Shown here: positions 35,397 through 43,473 of the stretch, in pieces
How positions within the stretch are numbered: the first letter of the stretch is position 1
Layout: each line of letters opens with the position of its first letter
Assembly (NCBI RefSeq): GCF_900141785.1
Contig: NZ_FQYP01000002.1
Coordinates: forward strand, 248,001 to 312,000
Direction: 5' to 3'
Length of the DNA: 64,000 nucleotides
Origin: Aquimarina spongiae
GTDB taxonomy: Bacteria; Bacteroidota; Bacteroidia; Flavobacteriales; Flavobacteriaceae
Notes under the pieces: model-generated
Databases searched by the model: none
Seen by the model: only the letters and a program-made list of their open reading frames with translations
Told to the model about the DNA's origin: nothing
Translations under genes and position numbers: made by a program

Positions 35397-35828
35397 ATGA
35401 AACTACGTATTTTTTATTCCCTTATACTTTCAGTACTACTATTCTCTTGCAATCAATTATCCAAAGAAGAACAGGAGTTTGACGCACTTATGCAAAAGGT
35501 AATTGATGTGCACGACGAGGTAATGCCAAAAATGGGAGAAATGAGTTCACTCATCAAAGAGTTGGAAGCTAAAGTAGATACTACCGCACAAGGGCAGAAC
35601 TACGCGAAAGCACAACAAGATGTAAAAGACGCTTATGATTATATGATGAGCTGGATGGGGAACTTTAGCGATTCTTTCCCGCATGATGAAACCAACGATA
35701 GTGCTGATCCAGAAAAGTTGGCTGCCAAATTCAAATTACTACAAGAAGAAGAAGTAAAAGTTGAGAAATTAAGGGATCAAATTAACGCCAGTATTAAAAA
35801 CGCAAAAGCGATATTGCAAAAGCCCTAA
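35397..35828 (+). CDS. Helical lipoprotein
   Basis: 143 residues. Signal peptide with lipobox LLFSC (Cys about 18). The rest is a predicted helical hairpin: EEQEFDALMQKVIDVHDEVMPKMGEMSSLIKELEAKV and AQQDVKDAYDYMMSWMGNFSDSF, then a final coiled coil. Bacteroidota relatives are sometimes labelled viral A-type inclusion protein; function unknown. The OmpA gene follows after 66 bases. Confidence 0.8.
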   Translation: MKLRIFYSLILSVLLFSCNQLSKEEQEFDALMQKVIDVHDEVMPKMGEMSSLIKELEAKVDTTAQGQNYAKAQQDVKDAYDYMMSWMGNFSDSFPHDETNDSADPEKLAAKFKLLQEEEVKVEKLRDQINASIKNAKAILQKP

Positions 35829-35894
35829 AGTGCTATGCTATCATAATTTCTAAAAAAGTTTTACTTTAGCAGCTGCAACAAATCACTTAAACCA

Positions 35895-36713
35895 ATGAGA
35901 AAAATAATTTTATTTGCAACCGTACTAGTTATTTCGGCATCTTCAGGATATGCCCAGAAGAAAAAGGACCTTCTTGAAGAGATAGACAAGCTTAGAAAAG
36001 AGCTAAAAACCACAAAAGCTGATCTAAGTGATTCCCGAAAGAAAGAAAAAGCCACACTTACACAAGTAGCGACCATGGAAGCTCAGGTAAAGGATCTTAA
36101 AGACACTAATGCTTCTTTACTATCCAACATGAGTAATTTTACAGAGCTGTCTAATCAAAAGGCTGAAAATCTTAAGAAATCTCAAGAGATCATTCAGGAG
36201 AAAGACAGACAACTGAAAACCATAAATGATGCGTTAACACAATCCGATTCTACCAACCTTGCTGTTTTTAGCACGTTTAAAAATGCTATTGGTGGTGATA
36301 ATGTAAAAATCGGACAAGGTGTGATCTATATTGTATTACCAAATGATATGCTTTTTGGTGACAATGATAAGAGCTATATGGTGGCAGACGGTGGAAAAGC
36401 CATGTTAGAAAAAATTGCTGCTGTACTGAACAAAAGTAAAGACTTGAACGTAATTGTTGAAGGAAATAGCAATGCGCTAAAGCTAGATGGTAAAACTTTA
36501 TTAGATAATTGGGATCTAAGTGCAAGACAAGCGGCCTCTGTGGTTCGCGTATTGCAAAACGATTACAAAGTAGATCCTAAACGTTTGGAAGCTGTAGGTA
36601 AAAGCGAATATGCTACCGATGGTATAGAAACGGTGACCAAAATTATTATTGATCCAAAATTTGATGGTTTTTTCAATTTGGTGAAGAATAATATGAAAAA
36701 CGACAAAGGATAA
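35895..36713 (+). CDS. OmpA family peptidoglycan-associated protein
   Basis: 272 residues. Signal peptide ending SGYAQ, a long Lys/Glu/Ser-rich coiled coil (about 24-110), then an OmpA-like domain: IGQGVIYIVLPNDMLFGDND, LNVIVEGNSNALKLDGK, NWDLSARQAASVVRVLQNDYKVDPKRLEAVGKSEY, where NWDLSxxRAxxV is the peptidoglycan-contact helix. It probably tethers the outer membrane to peptidoglycan. Confidence 0.92.
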   Translation: MRKIILFATVLVISASSGYAQKKKDLLEEIDKLRKELKTTKADLSDSRKKEKATLTQVATMEAQVKDLKDTNASLLSNMSNFTELSNQKAENLKKSQEIIQEKDRQLKTINDALTQSDSTNLAVFSTFKNAIGGDNVKIGQGVIYIVLPNDMLFGDNDKSYMVADGGKAMLEKIAAVLNKSKDLNVIVEGNSNALKLDGKTLLDNWDLSARQAASVVRVLQNDYKVDPKRLEAVGKSEYATDGIETVTKIIIDPKFDGFFNLVKNNMKNDKG

Positions 36714-36734
36714 AAAAACAACTCCTTATACCTT

Positions 36735-36764
36735 AAAATCCGATCGTATTGATCGGATTTTTTT
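36735..36764 (+). terminator. Rho-independent terminator
   Basis: AAAATCCGATC (36735-36745) and its complement (36751-36761) around GTATT, followed by T7. Ends the OmpA gene. Confidence 0.88.
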
Positions 36765-36812
36765 ATACCCCTACTTTATAGATGCTTTTGAAAATTCAAT
36801 TAATTTTAATAC

Positions 36813-36836
36813 ATTTACGTAACCAGTTACGTAAAT
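36813..36836. promoter_or_regulatory. Perfect 24-bp palindrome, likely MarR operator
   Basis: ATTTACGTAAC (36813-36823), CA, GTTACGTAAAT (36826-36836): perfect 11-bp arms around two bases, directly before the MarR-GNAT gene (ATG 36848, 11 bases later). Size and position match a MarR dimer operator; the -7 region probably overlaps its left arm, so the protein would repress itself. Confidence 0.7.
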
Positions 36837-36847
36837 AATAAAATAAT

Positions 36848-37798
36848 ATGGATTTTTTTGATAAGGCAGGGGTCATGGCCATAGGTTCAAGATTGAGAAT
36901 GTTAAGCGAACAACTTACCGAAGAAGCTACAAAGATCTATGATCTATACGATGTGGGATTAAAACCAAAATGGTTTCCTGTATTTTATCTCCTATCCCAC
37001 GATGAATCAAAATCCATCACTCAAATCGCAACCGAGATTGGTCACTCCCACCCTTCTGTGAGTAAGATCGTAAAAGAAATGATCAAAGAAGGAATCCTTT
37101 CGGAACACAAAGACAAAATCGACGGCCGTAAAAACAATATTCGGTTGACCCCAAAAGGAAAAGAAATTGCTATTCAGATTGAAGATCAATATCTGGATGT
37201 ACGAAACGCCGTTGAGGAAATTCTAAATCAGAGTACATACAATATGTGGAATGCCTTGCAGGAATTCGAGTTCTTATTGGAGCAAAAACCGCTTTTGAAA
37301 CGGGTAAAAGCCCTTAAGAAAAACAGAGAAGCGCAACATGTTCAAATCATTCCTTACGCTCCCAAATACAAAACCCATTTTAAGGAGCTCAATGAGGCAT
37401 GGATAACGCAACACTTCAAAATGGAAGATACCGATCATAAGTCGTTGGATCATCCTGAAGATTATATTTTGGATAAAGGAGGCGAAATTCTGGTGGCATT
37501 GTATAACGAAACACCTGTAGGAGTCTGTGCTTTGATCAAAATGGATCATCCAGAGTACGATTTCGAACTCGCCAAGATGGCAGTTGCTCCCGAGGCGAAA
37601 GGAAAAGGTATTGGATGGATATTAGGGCAAGCGACGCTGGAAAAAGCAAAATCTCTGGGAGCCAAAACGGTATACTTAGAGAGCAATACGGTGTTGAAAC
37701 CTGCCATACACCTATATCACAAACTAGGGTTCGAAAAAGTGGTAGGCTACCCTACTCCTTACGAGCGTTGTAATATTCAAATGGCCAAAACGTTATAA
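36848..37798 (+). CDS. MarR-type regulator fused to GNAT acetyltransferase
   Basis: 316 residues. N-terminal MarR winged helix (1-150): LKPKWFPVFYLL, SITQIATEIGHSHPSVSKIVKEMIKEGILSEHKDKIDGRKNNIRLT. C-terminal GNAT domain (about 160-316): HVQIIPYAPKYKTHFKELNEAWI, GVCALIKMD, ELAKMAVAPEAKGKGIGWILGQATL (acetyl-CoA-binding Q/RxxGxG/A as AKGKGIG), VYLESNTVLKPAIHLYHKLGFEKV. A known bifunctional layout; the acetylated substrate is unknown. The palindrome at 36813 suggests self-control. Confidence 0.93.
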   Translation: MDFFDKAGVMAIGSRLRMLSEQLTEEATKIYDLYDVGLKPKWFPVFYLLSHDESKSITQIATEIGHSHPSVSKIVKEMIKEGILSEHKDKIDGRKNNIRLTPKGKEIAIQIEDQYLDVRNAVEEILNQSTYNMWNALQEFEFLLEQKPLLKRVKALKKNREAQHVQIIPYAPKYKTHFKELNEAWITQHFKMEDTDHKSLDHPEDYILDKGGEILVALYNETPVGVCALIKMDHPEYDFELAKMAVAPEAKGKGIGWILGQATLEKAKSLGAKTVYLESNTVLKPAIHLYHKLGFEKVVGYPTPYERCNIQMAKTL

Positions 37799-37948
37799 TA
37801 TACTTTTCAAACTACTATGTTTTCGGCGTAGAAGTACTTTTAAAACCATTTCATAATGGTTGTTTAAATGTTTTACCTTAAAAGCTAACCTACGCCGATT
37901 CATGGTAGTTCTGGATCTTAGCGTTCTTTTCTTCTTTGTGCTATCCAT
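37793..37948 (-). CDS. Possible small basic protein (51 aa)
   Basis: An ORF from ATG at 37948 to TAA at 37793, overlapping the end of the MarR-GNAT gene by six bases. The product is very basic (Arg/Lys-rich, with MNRRR and LLRRK segments). It spans the nested inverted repeat at 37823-37898, so the frame could be a by-product of that structure. No signal, no RBS, no family recognised. Confidence 0.25.
   Translation of the reverse strand: MDSTKKKRTLRSRTTMNRRRLAFKVKHLNNHYEMVLKVLLRRKHSSLKSIL
37823..37898. repeat. Three nested inverted repeats (structured element)
   Basis: Outer arms TCGGCGTAG (37823-37831) and CTACGCCGA (37890-37898), middle arms CTTTTAA (37837-37843) and TTAAAAG (37878-37884), inner hairpin AACCATT-TCAT-AATGGTT (37844-37861). 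All three are perfect and nested. It lies in the 261-base gap 37799-38059. It could be a structured RNA, a 3' mRNA structure or a small mobile-element remnant. Confidence 0.5.
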
Positions 37949-38059
37949 ACATAAAGGAATCAAACTTGTTTTAAAGCTTTCTTAAAAGCAAACCAAAATG
38001 ATTCTATCTCATTAAATTTTTGTAACTTAATGAGGTACAGACTTTAAAACCTCTCAATC

Positions 38060-38506
38060 ATGAAAACCTTAATTTTTATTCTAATGGGGTTCTGTTCCTT
38101 CCTGGCGATCAATCAGGAAAATAACAAACCCAATAGCGAGCTCTATAACCTTGAAGGTGTTTGGGAATTACAACATCAATACATGTATCAGGACAATCAT
38201 ATTGCGGATACATTGCTGAATCAAAATGGATATCGACAAATCAAAATGTATAGTCAAGGAAAAGTCATGTGGACCCGTTACGATCCAAAAGACAATAACG
38301 AATGGTTTGGCTACGGGACATACACCATAAAAGATGGTATTCTCGAAGAACGTCTAGAGTACGCCTCTGGTTCTATGATGAAAATCCTGGATACCACCAA
38401 AGTATTTACTTTTGAGCTAATTGTTGGTCCTGATTCTTATCAACAAATTGATCTGGATGAAAATGGACATTATTACCATGCCGAAAACTATAAACGCATA
38501 AAATAA
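38060..38506 (+). CDS. Small exported lipocalin-like protein
   Basis: 148 residues. Weak signal peptide (MKTLIFILMGFCSFLAIN). Mature sequence LEGVWELQHQYMYQD, GYRQIKMYSQGKVMWTRYDP, EWFGYGTYTIKDGILEERLEYASG and VGPDSYQQIDLDENGHYYHAENYKRI has the short strand pattern of lipocalin-like/DUF4488-type proteins. A small inverted repeat, CTCATTAA-N11-TTAATGAG (38008-38034), lies 25 bases before the start. Function unknown. Confidence 0.72.
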   Translation: MKTLIFILMGFCSFLAINQENNKPNSELYNLEGVWELQHQYMYQDNHIADTLLNQNGYRQIKMYSQGKVMWTRYDPKDNNEWFGYGTYTIKDGILEERLEYASGSMMKILDTTKVFTFELIVGPDSYQQIDLDENGHYYHAENYKRIK

Positions 38507-38509
38507 AAG

Positions 38510-38540
38510 AAATGCATCACTTACTCTGATGCATTTTACT
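38510..38540. terminator. Bidirectional terminator
   Basis: AAATGCATCA (38510-38519) and TGATGCATTT (38527-38536) with A-rich and T-rich sides, between convergent genes ending at 38506 and 38548. Confidence 0.8.
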
Positions 38541-38547
38541 TTTGTTC

Positions 38548-39354
38548 TTACTTCGTCTTGGCGATGGTACGCATTGCTTTTTTAACGATGTAAGTCGTTT
38601 CTTTGGTAGCCGAGTCTTTGGACCAGGTGGTACAGATCATACTCACCCAATCAGGTTGTGTTTTGCTAGCATCGTTGAGCCAGTTTCCTACCGAATCTCG
38701 TACATATTTTGAGGGATCGGATTTTACCGGTTCGATAAGCGAAAGCCCTTTTTGAGGGTTCTCCTGAAAAGCCAGTATTTTTTTGGTCCATACCCCTACT
38801 GGTCGTAAGGATTCTACGGCATAACGACGAATATTTTCGTCCTGATCCTTTGTCCAACCAGATAATATTTGAATGGCCGAATCCAGATCCTCAATCATTC
38901 GCTCTTTGCTTGCAAAAATAACTACCTCCCGTACTCCAAAATGGGAATCCGCAGCATAGGGTTGCATCGCTGATAATAAATCGGCAACCACATCATAAAA
39001 CAAACTTTCTGCCCAGCAGCTCCAACAACGTACAATATCACTGGGATGACTGGATAAGTGTTTACGAATAAAAGCAACATCCGAAAGTTCAGCAAAAACT
39101 TCTCCTATTACTTTGGTATTGCTATTGGCTGTTGGCTTTTTTTGTGCATTTACTGCGTCTTCAAAAGAGGAAAACCAATCCATTTTTCCCAAAGGTTCCA
39201 AAACCGTCTTTAGTAATACCAACTGATCGGTAGCCAACCATTCCATTAAGTTTTTGGTTTCTACTTTTCCGGCATTTAGATATTCTATGACTTCTGGATC
39301 TAAGTCTTTTAAGCTTCTAGGACCTTTTCTGTTTTGGATGTGCTCTGGGATCAT
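38548..39354 (-). CDS. DNA alkylation repair (AlkC/AlkD-like) HEAT-repeat protein
   Basis: 268 residues built of HEAT-like repeats: FIRKHLSSHPSDIVRCWSCWAESLFYD, HFGVREVVIFASKERMIED, WTKDQDENIRRYAVESLRPVGVWTK, DPSKYVRDSVGNWLNDASKTQPDWV. The repeated RRYA/ VRDSVGNWLND pattern is that of AlkD/AlkC-type DNA glycosylases, which remove alkylated bases. It overlaps the upstream TfoX-like gene by four bases (ATGA), so the pair is translationally coupled. Confidence 0.85.
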   Translation of the reverse strand: MIPEHIQNRKGPRSLKDLDPEVIEYLNAGKVETKNLMEWLATDQLVLLKTVLEPLGKMDWFSSFEDAVNAQKKPTANSNTKVIGEVFAELSDVAFIRKHLSSHPSDIVRCWSCWAESLFYDVVADLLSAMQPYAADSHFGVREVVIFASKERMIEDLDSAIQILSGWTKDQDENIRRYAVESLRPVGVWTKKILAFQENPQKGLSLIEPVKSDPSKYVRDSVGNWLNDASKTQPDWVSMICTTWSKDSATKETTYIVKKAMRTIAKTK

Positions 39355-39704
39355 TTTTTATTTTTTGATTTAGGAATTACACCGATTAAATGACTATTCT
39401 GTTTGATTAGCTCTGCTATGGCTGCGGCTGCTTCCTCAAAATCATCTGCTTCATCAGGTAATAACAGCCAGGATTTAATATTGTAGGTTTCCAAATTTCG
39501 TAAAGAGGGGAACATTTCCTTCAAAATAGGTTGATATGCTACTTTGGTTGCGATCCAAATCCCATTATCTACAGGACTATGATCTTTGAACCGGGTGGCC
39601 AATACGATTTTTTCTTCTACATAGATCCCTACGTTCCCAAACATCTTTTTGGTCCGTAAGGGTAACGAATATAATAAATCCAGTATGAAGTCATAGGGTA
39701 TCAC
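39351..39704 (-). CDS. TfoX/Sxy N-terminal-like protein
   Basis: 117 residues from a GTG at 39704 (MIPYDFILDLLYSLPLRTKKMFGNVGIYVEEK). The frame is open to an ATG at 39749, but the preceding 15 residues look unlike a domain start, and a TAnnTTTG element on the minus strand (39710-39717) lies just upstream of the GTG. The KKMFGxxGxY pattern is that of TfoX N-terminal-like proteins. Role unknown outside competence regulators. First gene of a two-gene unit with the DNA repair protein. The start is uncertain. Confidence 0.72.
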   Translation of the reverse strand: MIPYDFILDLLYSLPLRTKKMFGNVGIYVEEKIVLATRFKDHSPVDNGIWIATKVAYQPILKEMFPSLRNLETYNIKSWLLLPDEADDFEEAAAAIAELIKQNSHLIGVIPKSKNKK

Positions 39705-39780
39705 AAGTACAAATGTAAAGGTATATAGTATCCCTACATACCCATTCACTACATACCAACCAAAATTTTTATGTTATACA

Positions 39781-39788
39781 TATATTTG
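39781..39788 (+). promoter_or_regulatory. -7 promoter element of LytTR-TPR gene
   Basis: TATATTTG matches TAnnTTTG, 26 bases before the ATG at 39815. Confidence 0.55.
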
Positions 39789-39814
39789 TATCATAAAGGA
39801 TCATCAATATCTAT

Positions 39815-41530
39815 ATGACCAAGAGAATAGCCATATTACCCTTTGAGTATAAAGGAGAACAACTACAGTTTCTGTCGCACAGCATTCAGGAAGTGCTAAT
39901 GCAAGAGCTTGGTCCATCACAAAAGTATACGGTAATCTCTAAGCAATCCACCCAGGTAGCCGTAGCACAATCCGCTAATTTAGCACACATCAGCACCCAA
40001 TTGGATGTGATTCGCGTGATTACGGGTACGATTATAGAGCAAGATGCATTAAAAGTGCATATACAATACCACAGGCTTGATCTTAACGAAATAGAAGAAA
40101 CCACCATTTCTATTTCCAAAGCCAGCATCTTTACCCTTGGAGAGCGTTGTCGAACTGCTGTTTTACAATTGCTACAAATCAAAGAAGAAAAACAAAAACC
40201 CCTCACCGTACAAAAACTCACCCACCCTGAGCTGTATCAAAAATTTATGCTTGGGGGGTATCATTTTAACCGATGGACTCCAGAAAATGTTGCAGAGGCC
40301 ATAGCATTATTCCAAGAGGTGATCCAAAAAGAGCCCAATTTTGCACCCGCATACTTAAAACTGGCCAAATGTTACATCTTTCAGGCAGGACGAGGCTTAG
40401 AGAAACCAGATACCGTGTATCCAAAAGCACGAAAAGCGATCGATCAGGCATTACAACTCAATCCCGAATCTGGTGAAGCTATCATTGACAAAAACCTCAT
40501 TGATTTTTTTTACAATCTGGATTGGCGAAATATCTACAACAGTATAGAAGAAGGGCTAGAGAAATATGTAGATGCCAGCGAAGCTTACCAACAATTATCC
40601 TTTTTCTGGTATGGGTTAAAAGAATACGATGCCGCTTTGGATGCCCTATATTCGGCTTTGGAGTATGACCCACTATCCACCGGTATTTTGAATATGATCG
40701 GAGATGTGCAATTGAGTGCAGAACTCTATGATGACAGTGAGAAAACCTTTCTTTCCATCTTGAAAATGGTTCCTAATGACATTGCTTCTCTAGAGAATCT
40801 AATGTACATCGCCTCTTTGCGAGGAAACGAAGCTCTTGCCTCTCGTTACCTACGGAAATTACAAAAAAACTTATCAGACACCACCCCTTATGTTCCCAGA
40901 ATGGGGTATTTCTACGGAAAATTTGGTCATGATCAGGAAGCCCAGGACTTTTTGGATCATTTTGATAGGATAGAACAACAATTTCCTAATCGGGTGCTAC
41001 ATAATTACAAAACTCAGGTGTATTCTGGCAGAAAAGATTGGGAAGCTGTAATGGACCTTATCGAAAAAGGTTGGAAAGCACGTACAGGCATGTTATTTAT
41101 TCTCACCGATCCTCAATTAGCACCCATCCACAAATGGAAACGGTATCAATTGATGGTTTCTCAGGTGTGGTTGCCCGAAAAAGTGGAAGACGTTGATTAC
41201 ATCTCCTTACATACCGACATTAAAGAAACCATTCGGGTGAACTTAAAAGCCTTATTGTTTATCAAAGCCGAAGACAATTATTCTCGTCTGTATTTCTTTC
41301 AAAATTTCAGATTAGAACAAAAACTGGTACGCGCTACGCTCAAAACTATAGAAAAACAGCTTCCAAATGCCTTTGTACGCATCCATCGTACTTACCTTTT
41401 AAATACGACTAACTCTTTTCAACTCTTTGGGAATTCTAAAACACGCTTTATTACCCAGCCACAACATGATATAGAAATACCGGTAAGCCGTAGTTTTGAT
41501 CATACGCTGTTAACCAATATCACCGCATAG
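39815..41530 (+). CDS. TPR protein with LytTR DNA-binding domain
   Basis: 571 residues, cytosolic. N-terminus (1-110) resembles a TolB/FlgO-like alpha-beta domain (IAILPFEYKGEQLQFLSHSIQEVLMQEL, VIRVITGTII). TPR region at about 130-400 (LFQEVIQKEPNFAPAYLKLAKCYIFQAG, DALYSALEYDPLSTGILNMIG). C-terminal LytTR domain (about 465-570): LLFIKAEDNYSRLYFF, LPNAFVRIHRTYLLN, IPVSRSF. A one-component regulator that lacks a receiver domain. The downstream lipoprotein/AhpD genes are possible targets. Confidence 0.85.
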   Translation: MTKRIAILPFEYKGEQLQFLSHSIQEVLMQELGPSQKYTVISKQSTQVAVAQSANLAHISTQLDVIRVITGTIIEQDALKVHIQYHRLDLNEIEETTISISKASIFTLGERCRTAVLQLLQIKEEKQKPLTVQKLTHPELYQKFMLGGYHFNRWTPENVAEAIALFQEVIQKEPNFAPAYLKLAKCYIFQAGRGLEKPDTVYPKARKAIDQALQLNPESGEAIIDKNLIDFFYNLDWRNIYNSIEEGLEKYVDASEAYQQLSFFWYGLKEYDAALDALYSALEYDPLSTGILNMIGDVQLSAELYDDSEKTFLSILKMVPNDIASLENLMYIASLRGNEALASRYLRKLQKNLSDTTPYVPRMGYFYGKFGHDQEAQDFLDHFDRIEQQFPNRVLHNYKTQVYSGRKDWEAVMDLIEKGWKARTGMLFILTDPQLAPIHKWKRYQLMVSQVWLPEKVEDVDYISLHTDIKETIRVNLKALLFIKAEDNYSRLYFFQNFRLEQKLVRATLKTIEKQLPNAFVRIHRTYLLNTTNSFQLFGNSKTRFITQPQHDIEIPVSRSFDHTLLTNITA

Positions 41531-41653
41531 TCATTCCTACCCAACTACTACACAATTCCCCATATTTTTTTCACCACTTACCCATTGATCACATAAATGA
41601 TTTAAAAGCAAGTGCTCTTTCGACATTTGAATAAACTTTTAAAAATCATTAAA

Positions 41654-42457
41654 ATGAAAACAGTAAAATTCTTAACCTTGATGGTGTTATTCGTGTCCTT
41701 TTCGGCGATAGCCTCTTGCAAAAATCCATCAACCGAAAAAACCAACCAACTTGCAGAAGCTACTATTACAAATGAAAGCTCTTCTGCGGTAGTGAAATCT
41801 GCTAACATCACTTTTAAATCAGGCAAACTTATCGAAGTAGCCCTATTATCAGTAAAACCTGAAGGTCAAAAAGCATTTATGGAAGAGTATTTCCCAAAAG
41901 TAATGCCGGTAGCAACTCCTTATGGAGCAAAACCTATCGCTTCTTTTGCGGTGGTAAAAACAGTATTGGGAGATAAACCCAACCAAATGGTAGTATTTTT
42001 TGAATGGGATAGTATCGAACAAAAAAGAGCATTCGAATCCAATCCAGAATACCTAAAACTAAGAAACATTAGAGACAATGCATTGAGTTTCTTAAGCCAG
42101 GGGTACTTTCAAGTAGAACAGGATGTCACCGTTACCATCTCTTCGGATCAGATTTATGACTTTGCAGGTATTTTTATAAATCCCAAAAAAGCACACTTGC
42201 TACAAGAATATTTTCAGGCGGTGCTACCTACAGCTTCAAAACCAGAATTTGGGTACACTCCTATTGTTAACCTCAACCCTATCCCGGGAGTCTATGACCA
42301 AAATTATCACCCTTCGGTAATTGCCTTTGCACAATGGAAAGGTGGGCCAGACTCTCAGGCGCGCTTTGAGAAAACAAAAGCTTTTCAACAGCATAAGGAA
42401 AAAAGAAGCCAGGGCGCTCCTTATATCGATGTATTTCACATCAAACCTATCCTATAA
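41654..42457 (+). CDS. Lipoprotein with two dimeric alpha-beta barrel (ABM-like) domains
   Basis: 267 residues from the ATG at 41654, giving a lipoprotein signal peptide (FSAIASC); the frame begins 14 codons earlier. Two halves repeat the same fold: IEVALLSVKPEGQKAFMEEYFPKVMPVATPYGAKP ... VVFFEWDSIEQKRAFES and YDFAGIFINPKKAHLLQEYFQAVLPTAS ... VIAFAQWKGGPDSQARFEK, typical of DUF1330/ABM-like barrels. A tandem, exported form of this fold is uncommon. Upstream of the AhpD-like gene. Confidence 0.78.
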   Translation: MKTVKFLTLMVLFVSFSAIASCKNPSTEKTNQLAEATITNESSSAVVKSANITFKSGKLIEVALLSVKPEGQKAFMEEYFPKVMPVATPYGAKPIASFAVVKTVLGDKPNQMVVFFEWDSIEQKRAFESNPEYLKLRNIRDNALSFLSQGYFQVEQDVTVTISSDQIYDFAGIFINPKKAHLLQEYFQAVLPTASKPEFGYTPIVNLNPIPGVYDQNYHPSVIAFAQWKGGPDSQARFEKTKAFQQHKEKRSQGAPYIDVFHIKPIL

Positions 42458-42475
42458 TATCAAAAGGAGGTTGTC

Positions 42476-42604
42476 ATGAAAAATAAAAAGAGATCGAAAG
42501 AAAAAACCTCCAAAAAAAACTCAACAAAAAAAGAATGCAAGTGTCAAACACAGAAATCTAAAAAGAGCTTGTATTACCTTCTTTTCAAAGGTGGATTTTG
42601 GTAG
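42476..42604 (+). CDS. Possible 42-aa Lys-rich peptide with perfect Shine-Dalgarno
   Basis: ATG at 42476 preceded at the right distance by AAAAGGAGGT, a full anti-16S match rare in this window. The product is Lys-rich (about a third Lys), has two cysteines (KECKC) and ends KGGFW. It lies 18 bases after the ABM-like lipoprotein gene and may share its transcript. No family recognised; composition is low-complexity, so a chance ORF is possible. Confidence 0.42.
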   Translation: MKNKKRSKEKTSKKNSTKKECKCQTQKSKKSLYYLLFKGGFW

Positions 42605-42828
42605 CGATAGTGATTGATTGATGATTGTTCGTTTGTTTAACGAAAATTGGGCGGGATGATGTGCTCTCTCGCTCAATTTTCAAAACAAGCATACAGAATG
42701 TCTTACCCATTTACTACAAGACGATTCACCATCATTCATTCTTCATACCTGTTCACTACACAAAGAAATCAAAGCAAAACGATATAAACATCTTTGATAA
42801 CATTAAATAACTTAAATACACATTAAAA

Positions 42829-43437
42829 ATGGAAACTAAAACAGAAAAAAAACAAACCCTAAGAGGATTCGATTTAGAACTGCGAGAAAACCCGTCAAAA
42901 GAAGTACAGGCGGTGTATGATTGGTCGAGCGAAACTTTTGGTTTTATCCCTAATCTCACCAAACTATTAAGCGGATCTGAAGCGACGTTACTTTCTTATA
43001 TCCATGCCCAATGGAATCTGGATAAAATCGGTAGTCTTTCTCCAGAAGAAAACAATATCGTGCAATTGAGTATCGCCGTAGAAAATGAGTGTAAATATTG
43101 TACTGCTGGTCACACCCTTGCCGGAAAAGTATTTTTTGGTTCTGCAGAAGAGGATTTAGCTGCTTTACGTAGTAAAACGGCTTTATCTAGTGAAAAATTC
43201 GATGCATTACGTGCTTTTGCGATTAGTGTTTACCAAAAACATGGTCGTGTGAATGATACCGAACTAGAAGCATTTAGAAATGCAGGGTACAACAATGCAC
43301 AAGCTTTGGATGTGATCACCAACATTGCAGTAAAAGTGATCTCTAATTTTGCGAATCAACTTGCAATCAACGAAGTGGATGAGCCTATGCAACCCTTTAC
43401 CGAAGGACTTGAAGTTTTTAAAACAGATTATCGCTAA
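42829..43437 (+). CDS. AhpD-like carboxymuconolactone decarboxylase family protein
   Basis: 202 residues. VYDWSSETFGFIPNLTKLLSGSE, EENNIVQLSIAVENECKYCTAGHTL (C88-x-x-C91 and H95), and a C-terminal repeat-like helix. CxxCxxxH is the redox site of AhpD-type alkyl hydroperoxidases. Probably a peroxide- or thiol-linked enzyme. Lies between two lipoprotein genes downstream of the LytTR-TPR regulator. Confidence 0.9.
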   Translation: METKTEKKQTLRGFDLELRENPSKEVQAVYDWSSETFGFIPNLTKLLSGSEATLLSYIHAQWNLDKIGSLSPEENNIVQLSIAVENECKYCTAGHTLAGKVFFGSAEEDLAALRSKTALSSEKFDALRAFAISVYQKHGRVNDTELEAFRNAGYNNAQALDVITNIAVKVISNFANQLAINEVDEPMQPFTEGLEVFKTDYR

Positions 43438-43473
43438 GCAAATAGCAAACGAACATTCTAAATTTTTAAAATC

